Assembly (NCBI GenBank): GCA_016298065.1
Contig: JAEDDN010000012.1
Location: forward strand, 1-22,029
Source of the DNA: Oscillospiraceae bacterium
GTDB taxonomy: Bacteria > Bacillota > Clostridia > Oscillospirales > Ruminococcaceae
Length of the DNA: 22,029 nucleotides
Reading direction: 5' to 3'
Of the stretch, positions 15,109 to 22,029 are shown piece by piece (position 1 is the stretch's first letter; the number at the start of each line of letters is the position of its first letter). The position numbers and the translations under genes were made by a program. Under the pieces are notes generated by a model. That model made no database searches. It was not told the DNA's origin and saw nothing but the letters and a program-made list of their open reading frames with translations.

Positions 15109-17070
15109 TTACTGATTTTTATCTTTTTTGTTAGGTGATTTTGTAACCTTATAAAATACTGTGGACAGCGGTGGAATTTGAACCGAAATGCTGTTTTTGT
15201 AGCCGTCATATTCTATAGGCTCGCTCTTTACTTTTGCAAGCTCGACGCCTGTACCGCCGTATTTTTTGTCGTCGCTTGATAATATCGGAGTGTATGTGCC
15301 TGCGTGTTCAACGCCCAGTCGGTATTCGGGCCTGTATATAGGACAGAAGTTACAGATAACTACGATTTCCTTACCTTTTTTGTCAATGCGCCTGAAGCTT
15401 ATTATGCTTTGGGAGAAATCGTTGGGGTTAATCCACTTAAAGCCCTCCCAGTTTGCGTCGTTTTGCCAGAACGGCGAATTTTCAAGATACAGAAGGTTTA
15501 TATCCCTTATGTAGTCCTTAAATTGCCTGTGCGCAGGGTAATCAAGAAGCATCCAGTCAAGCTCTTTTGTGAAATCCCACTCGTTAAACTGTGCAAATTC
15601 ATTGCCCATAAAGCTTAGCTTTTTACCCGGGTGAGCAATCATATATCCGAAAAATGCACGCAAATTGTCAAATTTCTGCTGGTAAGAGCCGGGCATTTTG
15701 CTTATCATAGAGCACTTTCCGTAAACAACCTCATCGTGCGACAGCGGAAGTATAAAGTTTTCGCTGAAGGCATAGGTGAGAGAGAAGGTGATATTTTTGT
15801 GCATACCCTTGCGGTAAAGCGGGTCGGAGGACATATATTCAAGCATATCGTTCATCCAGCCCATATTCCACTTAAATAAGAATCCAAGTCCGCCGTCAAA
15901 GCCCGGTTTTGTAACCATTGGGAATGCGGTTGATTCCTCGGCTATCATAATCGGATTTTTTGTTTCGACAAAAACAGCTTCGTTTAGCTGTTTAAAAAAT
16001 TCTACGGCCTCGAGATTTATGTTTTCGCCGTATTTATTGGCACGCCACTGACCGTCTTGTTTACCGTAATCGAGATATAACATAGAAGCAACTGCGTCAA
16101 CTCTCAAGCCGTCTATGTGGTATTTTTCAAGCCAAAATACTGCGCTGGAGATTAAAAACGACAAAACTTCATTTCTGCCGAAGTCAAATATTCTCGTACC
16201 CCAGTCGGTATGCTCATTCTTTAACGGGTCGGAGTATTCATAACAAAAATCTCCGTCAAATTCGTAAAGACCTGCTTCGTCTTTAGGAAAATGAGCAGGT
16301 ACCCAGTCGAGAATTACGCCTATTCCTGCCTCGTGGCACTTGTTTACAAAATCCATAAAGGCGTGCGGTGTACCGTAGCGTGAGGTCGGGGCGAAATAGC
16401 CCGTCACCTGATATCCCCACGAAGGATCGTAAGGATATTCGGTTATCGGCATAAACTCAATATGAGTGTAGCCCATTTCTTTAACATAGGGGATAACCTG
16501 CTCGGCTAAGCGTGTATAGCTTAAAAACTCGCCGTTTTCATACCTGCGCCACGAACCCAGATGCATTTCATAAATATTCATAGGGTTTGATAAAATATTC
16601 TTTCTCGCGGAAGAATTTCTGTATTTAGAATCGGTCCACTTAAAGCCCTCTATGTCGTATACCTTGCTGGCGTTTCCGGGTCGTGTTTCCGAGTGATATG
16701 CATAAGGGTCGGCTTTAAAGATATAATTTCCGTCTGATTTTTGAATATAGTATTTATATGCGTCGTAAATTTTAACGCCTTCTATAAAGCATTCCCAAAT
16801 TTCATCGGAAATTTTATTCATTTCAAAGCCTCTGGAGCTGTCCCAGCCGTTAAAATCGCCGACAACTTTTATACTTTTTGCGTGAGGCGCCCATACTCTG
16901 AATACAAAACCCTCTTTACCGTCAACGCTTAGCGGATGACAGCCGAAAAACTCGTAAGCCTTACGGTTTTTGCCTTGATGAAACAGATAAACAGGCAGAT
17001 CGTTTGGCGAAGCTTTTTTAGCGGAATTACCTTGTTTTTTTGTATTTGTTGTATCGTTTTTAGCATTCAT
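15109..17070 (-). CDS. glgB: 1,4-alpha-glucan branching enzyme
   Basis: GH13 enzyme that cuts an alpha-1,4 chain and re-attaches it by an alpha-1,6 bond. The protein has 653 residues: a polar Lys/Asn-rich tail (1-20), a CBM48 domain (about 40-140, with RVWAPHAKSIKVVGDFNGW), then the barrel. Region I is DWVPAHF (255-261), region II DGLRVDAVASM (nucleophile Asp325), region III MIAEES (acid/base Glu378), and region IV LPLSHDEVVYGK (Asp446). The open frame begins at 17118, but I chose ATG at 17070 because it has GGAG 8 bases upstream and the earlier part covers promoter-like DNA. It is the first gene of the glgBCDA run. Confidence 0.97.
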   Translation of the reverse strand: MNAKNDTTNTKKQGNSAKKASPNDLPVYLFHQGKNRKAYEFFGCHPLSVDGKEGFVFRVWAPHAKSIKVVGDFNGWDSSRGFEMNKISDEIWECFIEGVKIYDAYKYYIQKSDGNYIFKADPYAYHSETRPGNASKVYDIEGFKWTDSKYRNSSARKNILSNPMNIYEMHLGSWRRYENGEFLSYTRLAEQVIPYVKEMGYTHIEFMPITEYPYDPSWGYQVTGYFAPTSRYGTPHAFMDFVNKCHEAGIGVILDWVPAHFPKDEAGLYEFDGDFCYEYSDPLKNEHTDWGTRIFDFGRNEVLSFLISSAVFWLEKYHIDGLRVDAVASMLYLDYGKQDGQWRANKYGENINLEAVEFFKQLNEAVFVETKNPIMIAEESTAFPMVTKPGFDGGLGFLFKWNMGWMNDMLEYMSSDPLYRKGMHKNITFSLTYAFSENFILPLSHDEVVYGKCSMISKMPGSYQQKFDNLRAFFGYMIAHPGKKLSFMGNEFAQFNEWDFTKELDWMLLDYPAHRQFKDYIRDINLLYLENSPFWQNDANWEGFKWINPNDFSQSIISFRRIDKKGKEIVVICNFCPIYRPEYRLGVEHAGTYTPILSSDDKKYGGTGVELAKVKSEPIEYDGYKNSISVQIPPLSTVFYKVTKSPNKKDKNQ

Positions 17071-17094
17071 AAAGTTTGCTCCGTTCAAAAAATT

Positions 17095-17122
17095 TATAGT
17101 ATATATCATATTATACACTATA
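17095..17122 (-). promoter_or_regulatory. Candidate promoter and operator of the glg operon
   Basis: A TATAAT -10 box (17110-17115, minus strand) lies 40 bases before the glgB ATG. No good -35 box sits at 17 bases; TTGATA upstream would suit an alternative -10 (TATATA) at 18 bases. The region forms a 28-base imperfect dyad, TATAGTGTATA / TATATACTATA (10 of 11 positions), that covers the -10 box and could be a regulator site. Confidence 0.4.
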
Positions 17123-17361
17123 ATATCAAAAATTACTATATATTTATCTCAAAAACCAAAAGGATTGTATATGTTTCACAAATAGCGTGCTCGAAATTTA
17201 TAAGATTATAAACTCCGGCACTTATTTTAACGTATAATAAAAGCTATAATACAAGGATTTGATAAAGCCTTTTTGTAATTATAGTCCGCTTAAAATAGTT
17301 TTTATTCATATAGTATTTCATAGATAAATTGTTATATAATTGTAAATTTTACGATAGCCTC
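17123..17361. other. Divergent intergenic spacer between glgB and htpG
   Basis: This AT-rich spacer separates the divergent glgB and htpG promoters. I see no reading frame with a ribosome site, no strong hairpin and no RNA gene. Scattered TATAAT-like strings occur, for example near 17235-17255, but without convincing -35 partners. It probably holds only upstream promoter DNA. Confidence 0.5.
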
Positions 17362-17390
17362 TTGATTTTATATAAAAAAGGGGCTATACT
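17362..17390 (+). promoter_or_regulatory. Sigma-A promoter of htpG
   Basis: TTGATT (17362-17367), a 17-base spacer, then TATACT (17385-17390). The predicted start is at about 17397, inside the CIRCE operator that follows directly. Confidence 0.85.
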
Positions 17391-17427
17391 TTGTTTTAGC
17401 ACTCAAAGTATAAGAGTGCTAAAACAA
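17391..17427 (+). promoter_or_regulatory. CIRCE operator (HrcA binding site) upstream of htpG
   Basis: Exact match to the CIRCE consensus TTAGCACTC-N9-GAGTGCTAA at 17396-17422. The perfect arms extend to 14 bp (17391-17404 and 17414-17427). It overlaps the transcription start and 5' leader, the standard place for repression by HrcA. hrcA itself is not in this window. Confidence 0.97.
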
Positions 17428-17453
17428 AAAGCTTTAACAAAAGGATGATTTAT

Positions 17454-19337
17454 ATGGCAAAAAAACAGTTTAAGGCGGAGTCAAAACGTCTGTTAGATAT
17501 GATGATAAACTCCATTTACACTCACAAGGAGATATTTTTAAGAGAGCTTATCTCAAATGCGAGCGACGCTATAGACAAGCTTTATTTTAAATCTCTTACC
17601 GACTCAAATGTGGGTATTGCCAGAGAGGATTTTAAAATAACGCTTGCGATAAATAAACAAAACAGGACACTAACCATAACCGATAACGGTATCGGTATGA
17701 CTGCAGATGAGCTTGAAAAGAACTTGGGCGTTATAGCAAAAAGCGGTTCGTTTGATTTTAAAGAACAAAATGAAAAGAAAGATAATATCGACATAATCGG
17801 TCAGTTTGGCGTGGGCTTTTACTCGGCGTTTATGGTAGCCTCAAAGGTTACCGTAAAAAGTAAGGCATACGGCAGCGACGAGGCGTTTGAATGGACTTCA
17901 AACGGTACTCAGGGCTATGAAGTAAAGGTATGCGATAAACAAAGTGTCGGCACTGAAATTGAGCTTGTAATTAAAGATAATACCGACGAAGAAAGCTATG
18001 ACGAATACTTAGAGCAGTATCGCATAATGGGGATTGTAAAGAAGTATTCAAACTATATAAGATACCCGATTGTAATGGACGTTGAGCACGAAAAATTAAA
18101 AGAGGGAAGCGATAATGAATACGAAACCGAAATTGCCACCGAAACCTTAAACAGTATGGTGCCGATTTGGCGAAAGAATAAATCCGATATAACCTTAGAC
18201 GAATATAACGCATTTTATAAGGAAACCTTTTTTGATACCGAAGAGCCCGTAGCGGTAATCCACTCAAAAACAGAGGGAAGCGCTACCTATAACGCACTTA
18301 TGTATATTCCGTCAAGAGCGCCGTATAACTATTATACAAAGGATTTTGAAAAGGGCTTGCAGTTATATGCAAGCGGCGTTTTAATTATGGATAAGTGCAG
18401 TGATTTACTGCCTGATTATTTTAGCTTTGTAAAGGGTCTTGTTGATTCTGAGGATTTGTCCTTAAATATTTCCAGAGAGCTCCTGCAGCACGACAGACAA
18501 TTAAAGCTTATTGCAAAGAGCATTGAAAAGAAAATCAAAAATGAGCTTGAAAAACTGCAAAAGACAGATAGAGATAAATATGTAAAATTCTTTGAGGCGT
18601 TTGGACTTCAGCTTAAATTTGGCCTTTATAATAACTACGGAATGAACAAGGATACGCTTAAGGACCTTGTAATGTTTTATTCCTCAAGCGAAAAGAAGCT
18701 TGTAACCCTTGCCGAATATACTCAGAGAATGAAGGAAGGACAGGAGTTTATCTTCTTTGCAAGCGGTGAAAGCATTGACAGAATAGATAACCTCCCGCAA
18801 ACCGAGCTTTTAAAGGATAAGGGGTATGAGATATTATACCTTACCGATAACGTAGATGAGTTTGCGCTTCAAATGTTGTTTGAATATGACGGCAAAAAGT
18901 TTAAATCGGCTTCAGCGGGAGATCTTGACCTTGAAAGCACCGAGGAAAAAGAGCAAAACGAAAAAACCGCCGAGCAGAGTAAGGATTTGTTCACATTTAT
19001 GCAAGAGGCGCTAAAGGATAAGGTAAGCACGGTAAGGCTTTCTCAAAGATTAAAAACCCACCCTGTTTGCATAACAAGCGACGGCGAGATTTCGCTGGAA
19101 ATGGAAAAGGTAATAAACCAGATGCCGACCGATGCTAAGGTTAAGGCGAAAAGAGTGCTTGAGATAAATGCAAAGCACCCGATTTTTGAGAAATTAAAGT
19201 CGCTTTTTGAAAGCGATAAGGAGCTTTTAAAAACCTATTCGGAAATTCTTTATACCCAAGCTCTTATGATTGAGGGTATTTCGGTAGACGACCCGGTAGA
19301 CTATTCAAATAAGGTATGCGAGCTTCTTGTAAAATAA
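17454..19337 (+). CDS. htpG: HtpG, bacterial Hsp90 chaperone
   Basis: ATP-dependent molecular chaperone of the cytoplasm, 627 residues, homodimeric. The N-terminal GHKL ATPase domain has FLRELISNASDAIDKL (catalytic Glu and Mg-binding Asn), ITDNGIGM, and GQFGVGFYSAFM. The middle domain has the conserved LNISRELLQ. A C-terminal dimerisation domain completes it. I chose the second ATG (17454): the first at 17445 overlaps the ribosome site AAAGGA, while the second is 8 bases after it. The CIRCE operator implies HrcA-controlled heat induction. A hairpin follows the stop. Confidence 0.98.
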   Translation: MAKKQFKAESKRLLDMMINSIYTHKEIFLRELISNASDAIDKLYFKSLTDSNVGIAREDFKITLAINKQNRTLTITDNGIGMTADELEKNLGVIAKSGSFDFKEQNEKKDNIDIIGQFGVGFYSAFMVASKVTVKSKAYGSDEAFEWTSNGTQGYEVKVCDKQSVGTEIELVIKDNTDEESYDEYLEQYRIMGIVKKYSNYIRYPIVMDVEHEKLKEGSDNEYETEIATETLNSMVPIWRKNKSDITLDEYNAFYKETFFDTEEPVAVIHSKTEGSATYNALMYIPSRAPYNYYTKDFEKGLQLYASGVLIMDKCSDLLPDYFSFVKGLVDSEDLSLNISRELLQHDRQLKLIAKSIEKKIKNELEKLQKTDRDKYVKFFEAFGLQLKFGLYNNYGMNKDTLKDLVMFYSSSEKKLVTLAEYTQRMKEGQEFIFFASGESIDRIDNLPQTELLKDKGYEILYLTDNVDEFALQMLFEYDGKKFKSASAGDLDLESTEEKEQNEKTAEQSKDLFTFMQEALKDKVSTVRLSQRLKTHPVCITSDGEISLEMEKVINQMPTDAKVKAKRVLEINAKHPIFEKLKSLFESDKELLKTYSEILYTQALMIEGISVDDPVDYSNKVCELLVK

Positions 19338-19341
19338 AAAG

Positions 19342-19386
19342 TTTAAAGCCGTCTGCTTGTGAGATAATATAGTAGACGGCTTTAAA
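19342..19386 (+). terminator. Hairpin after htpG
   Basis: Perfect 13-bp stem TTTAAAGCCGTCT / AGACGGCTTTAAA starting 5 bases after the stop codon, with a 19-base loop. The arm ends in TTTAAA and no long U-tract follows, so it is a probable terminator or 3' stabiliser. Confidence 0.6.
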
Positions 19387-19508
19387 AATATGTGTTTAAT
19401 TTTCAAATTATTTATATTGTCTTATCAAAAATTTATCACAAATGAAGTTTATTATGATACTTAACAGGAAAGATTACAACATTTCAATGTATTTGGAGGT
19501 AGAATGTT

Positions 19509-20933
19509 ATGAGTAATGAAAACACAAACTTCGACGCTCAAAACGGTATGAATTTTGACACCACACCTGATATGAACGCTGATGTAAAGGAGGCTGCCGA
19601 TTTGTCCGCAAATTTAAGCGAGACTGTATCGGAAGTTAAGGCTGACGCTGAAACCGAAAGCCAAAAGCTTAATATTACGCCTGACACTTCGGAATATAAA
19701 AAAGATACTGCTTCTGATGTTAGGACAAGCGGGGAATATCAAGACCTGCCTATCGAACAGCGCTTTACCAATGTGACGGTAAGGACTAAGGATAATCAAA
19801 AAGAGAAAAAGCCTAAGTTTCACTTTGCTTTAAAGGCGGTGGCACTATTGCTTTGTACGGCGATAATTGCGGCAGGCGCAGGCTACGGCGGGGCATATCT
19901 CTACGCTAAGCATAATAAAGATGGATCTCAAACGGTGGTTTATCAGACCTCAACCGAGGGTACGAGCGTTGCGGTAAGCGGTGACGCTACAATATCCGAG
20001 ATTGCGGCTAAGGTGTCGACTTCGGTTGTTGAGATAACAACCGAATCGGTAGTAACGGGAATCTTTATGCAACAGGCAGTAAGCGAGGGCGCAGGAAGCG
20101 GTGTTATTATTTCGAGTGACGGATATATCGTAACCAACAACCACGTTATATCGGGAGCAGAAACCGTTACGGTAAGACTTACCGACGGCAGTGAATATGA
20201 TGCCGCAGTTATAGGCAGTGACGCTCAAACCGACCTTGCCGTATTAAAGATAGACGCAAAAGATTTATCTGCCGTTACCTTTGGAGACTCCTCACTTTTA
20301 AATGTAGGCGACTTTGCGCTTGCTATAGGTAATCCTCTCGGAAGTCTGGGCGGAACCGTTACAAACGGCATCATAAGCGCACTTGACAGAGAGGTTACAA
20401 TAGACGGCCAAACTATGAATTTGCTCCAAACCAATGCGGCAATAAACCCGGGTAACTCCGGTGGCGGTCTTTTTAACGCAAACGGCGAGCTTATCGGAAT
20501 TGTAAACGCAAAATCTTTTGGTAGCGATATCGAAGGCTTAGGCTTTGCTATACCGATTAACACCGCTAAAAGCGTAATAGAGGATCTTATGACAAAGGGA
20601 TATGTTGCGGGTCGTCCGGTGCTCGGCGTAAGCCTTGTTGACGTAACCGACAATCTTACCGCAATGATGTACAGAGTTAACACTCTCGGAGTTTACGTTT
20701 CGGCTATTGAGGAGGATTCTGCTGCAGCAAAAGCAGGACTTATCGTGGGCGACTGTATTACCGAAATAAATTCTACCGAGGTTTCCTCAACAAGTGAAAT
20801 AAAAAGCATAATTTCGTCTTTAAACGTAGGGGATTCGGTTAAAATCACCGTTGTAAGAGGTAATGACACCATGACCTTGACTGCTGTTTTGAAAGAGGAA
20901 ATTCCAAGCGTTTCCCAAGGTGAAGCTGCATAA
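19509..20933 (+). CDS. Membrane-anchored HtrA/DegP-type serine protease with one PDZ domain
   Basis: Extracytoplasmic quality-control protease, 474 residues. The first 106 residues are polar, acidic and without a signal peptide, so they are cytoplasmic. One membrane helix follows (about 107-132). The trypsin-like domain lies outside: catalytic His212 (VTNNHVISG), Asp242 (QTDLAVLK) and Ser317 (NPGNSGGG). A PDZ domain occupies about 370-460 (GVYVSAIEEDSAAAKAGLIVGDCI). The motif reads GNSGGGL rather than the common GNSGGPL. The start at 19509 has GGAGG 9 bases upstream; an ATG at 19504 stops after two codons. A strong terminator follows. The assignment to the HtrA family is secure; which Bacillus paralogue it matches is not. 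Confidence 0.96.
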   Translation: MSNENTNFDAQNGMNFDTTPDMNADVKEAADLSANLSETVSEVKADAETESQKLNITPDTSEYKKDTASDVRTSGEYQDLPIEQRFTNVTVRTKDNQKEKKPKFHFALKAVALLLCTAIIAAGAGYGGAYLYAKHNKDGSQTVVYQTSTEGTSVAVSGDATISEIAAKVSTSVVEITTESVVTGIFMQQAVSEGAGSGVIISSDGYIVTNNHVISGAETVTVRLTDGSEYDAAVIGSDAQTDLAVLKIDAKDLSAVTFGDSSLLNVGDFALAIGNPLGSLGGTVTNGIISALDREVTIDGQTMNLLQTNAAINPGNSGGGLFNANGELIGIVNAKSFGSDIEGLGFAIPINTAKSVIEDLMTKGYVAGRPVLGVSLVDVTDNLTAMMYRVNTLGVYVSAIEEDSAAAKAGLIVGDCITEINSTEVSSTSEIKSIISSLNVGDSVKITVVRGNDTMTLTAVLKEEIPSVSQGEAA

Positions 20934-20948
20934 ATATATTATATTTTG

Positions 20949-20980
20949 ACACAGTGACTGATAAAGTCGCTGTGTTTTTT
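20949..20980 (+). terminator. Intrinsic terminator of the htrA-type gene
   Basis: ACACAGTGACT pairs with AGTCGCTGTGT (one G-U pair) around loop GATAA, followed by six Ts. It starts 16 bases after the stop codon. A textbook rho-independent terminator. Confidence 0.93.
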
Positions 20981-21002
20981 ATTTTCAATTTGTCGAAAAA
21001 TG

Positions 21003-21031
21003 TTGAAAGTAAAGATGATATAACCTATAAT
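21003..21031 (+). promoter_or_regulatory. Sigma-A promoter of the last gene
   Basis: TTGAAA (21003-21008), a 17-base spacer, then a perfect TATAAT (21026-21031). It lies between the upstream terminator and the AAAGGAGG ribosome site at 21048-21055. Confidence 0.85.
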
Positions 21032-21064
21032 CTAATTATGAATAGGTAAAGGAGGTTTTTGTTT

Positions 21065-22029
21065 GTGAAGGGCATAAAAGCAGATAAAAACCTCTTAATT
21101 TTATGTATAACAATAGTAGTGGTGGTAATATTCGGGATAGGCTATCAAAAAGAGTCCTCGGTACAGATTGTAAACAACACTGCCTCAAGTGTAGCTGAAA
21201 GCTCCTCTAAAGCAGGTAAAAATAAAACAAGCGGTGCAAATAAAGCTAAAGTGTCATCAGAAAAACAAACCTCTCAACCCGATGATGAGGTTTTAAGCGA
21301 AGAGCTTATATACGAGGAGGTAAATACTTATTCTTACTCTAATGAAAAGGAAAGCCCTTTTCCAGAGAATAATATATCCGATTATGTATCTCACAGCGAA
21401 GAGGTAACTTATAAGTCAGTACAAAGCTATACCGATAACATACAACCACAGATAAAAAGCACTTGTGAAAGCATAGCCTCATTTACTCACATATCGGTAA
21501 CGGTATGTAGTTATTCTCAAAAGGTATGCGATATGGTAAGTGTTATATATGAGGATATGAGCTTACTCGAAAACGAAATTTTCGACGGAATTTATAATAA
21601 GGGTTACAGCATAAAAGTAAACATAGTAGACTACAAGCCTGACGGAGAGTATGCTAAGTTTTATGGTAACGGAAAAGATATAAGTATCAGCGTCTGTTCA
21701 CTTACAGACGACTTTAACACATATTTTACCTTGGAATTTGCAAAAGCGTGCGAATATATGCTTTCGCAAAACGCAGATATAGATAAAATTTACTCTGACT
21801 TTTCGTCTTTAAATCCAAAGGGCTTTACCTATGGGGAATACAGTCCAAATTACATAGGAAAGAATGATAAAAGCAGTGCGTTTTTAAACATAGAATCACA
21901 ACAGAGTATATATTTAGACAGAGTAAACCTCTTAGGGCTTTATCTGTGTAACTACATAACCCATACCGATATTCATAACAGTATGTATCTGCCCGATAAG
22001 CTAAACGCTGTGCTTTCAGACTTAAAAAC
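21065..22029 (+). CDS. Partial: N-terminally anchored protein resembling an inactivated zinc metallopeptidase
   Basis: The gene runs off the window; 321 residues are visible from a GTG start, with AAAGGAGG 9 bases upstream. One hydrophobic helix (9-27) acts as an anchor or uncleaved signal. A Ser/Lys-rich and then acidic linker follows (about 38-110), so the folded part from about 115 is outside the cell. Residues 222-233 (TLEFAKACEYML), then LNPKGFTYGEY (249-259) and LDRVNLLGLYL (284-294), match in order and spacing the HExxH ... LNPxGFxY ... EDRAxLF layout I know from gut-Firmicutes metallopeptidase-like proteins. The zinc ligands are changed: HExxH reads LEFAK. No catalytic activity should be assumed, and the family call is from memory of the pattern. 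Confidence 0.6.
   Translation, partial: MKGIKADKNLLILCITIVVVVIFGIGYQKESSVQIVNNTASSVAESSSKAGKNKTSGANKAKVSSEKQTSQPDDEVLSEELIYEEVNTYSYSNEKESPFPENNISDYVSHSEEVTYKSVQSYTDNIQPQIKSTCESIASFTHISVTVCSYSQKVCDMVSVIYEDMSLLENEIFDGIYNKGYSIKVNIVDYKPDGEYAKFYGNGKDISISVCSLTDDFNTYFTLEFAKACEYMLSQNADIDKIYSDFSSLNPKGFTYGEYSPNYIGKNDKSSAFLNIESQQSIYLDRVNLLGLYLCNYITHTDIHNSMYLPDKLNAVLSDLK

Noticed and set aside
17071..17118. Longer GlgB starting at the ATG at 17118.
   Set aside because: The extension covers the -10-like box and dyad, and the ATG at 17070 has a well-placed GGAG.
20225..20683. 152-codon minus-strand frame within the HtrA gene.
   Set aside because: It is the antisense shadow of the protease and PDZ domains.
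1..22029. Mobile element, prophage, CRISPR or defence system.
   Set aside because: No transposase, integrase, repeat-spacer array or toxin/nuclease motif was found; almost all genes are core functions.

Overview
The window looks like a core-genome stretch of a low-GC, Gram-positive anaerobe of the Clostridia, most likely a Ruminococcus-like member of the Oscillospiraceae. This is inferred from: a bacterial glycogen cluster containing the Firmicutes-specific pair glgC and glgD; a CIRCE heat-shock operator; the yceD-rpmF and DUF512-der-plsY gene orders; AAAGGAGG-type ribosome sites; and consensus sigma-A promoters. I see no phage, insertion sequence, CRISPR array or integrase.

Layout. Positions 1-175 (minus strand) hold the end of an unidentified structured RNA region and a tRNA-Ser(CGA). 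Positions 238-4934 form a minus-strand housekeeping run: yceD, rpmF, a hairpin with a 15-codon upstream reading frame, a DUF512 radical-SAM protein, der, plsY and a 3-methyladenine DNA glycosylase. It starts from a near-perfect promoter at 4966-4995. Positions 5080-6120 hold tRNA-Arg(ACG), its terminator, bioY and a small membrane protein, all on the minus strand.

Positions 6194-17070 (minus strand) are the polyglucan region. Transcription runs glgB, glgC, glgD, glgA, then glgP, then a cytoplasmic GH13 neopullulanase-type enzyme and a cyclophilin. GlgC/GlgD make ADP-glucose, GlgA elongates, GlgB branches, GlgP releases glucose-1-phosphate, and the GH13 enzyme probably handles limit dextrins or imported malto-oligosaccharides. 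Hairpins after glgD and after glgP divide the run into segments.

The strand changes at about 17.1-17.4 kb. The plus strand carries htpG (Hsp90) under a perfect CIRCE operator, a membrane-anchored HtrA/DegP protease, and a final gene cut by the window end. That last gene encodes an N-terminally anchored protein that looks like a zinc-metallopeptidase relative whose HExxH motif has decayed to LEFAK.

Nothing here is a clearly new multi-gene system. The best leads are the decayed metallopeptidase, the CIRCE-controlled htpG, two genes (bioY and the GH13 gene) placed directly behind intrinsic terminators with no room for a promoter of their own, and the hairpin plus short reading frame before the DUF512 gene.
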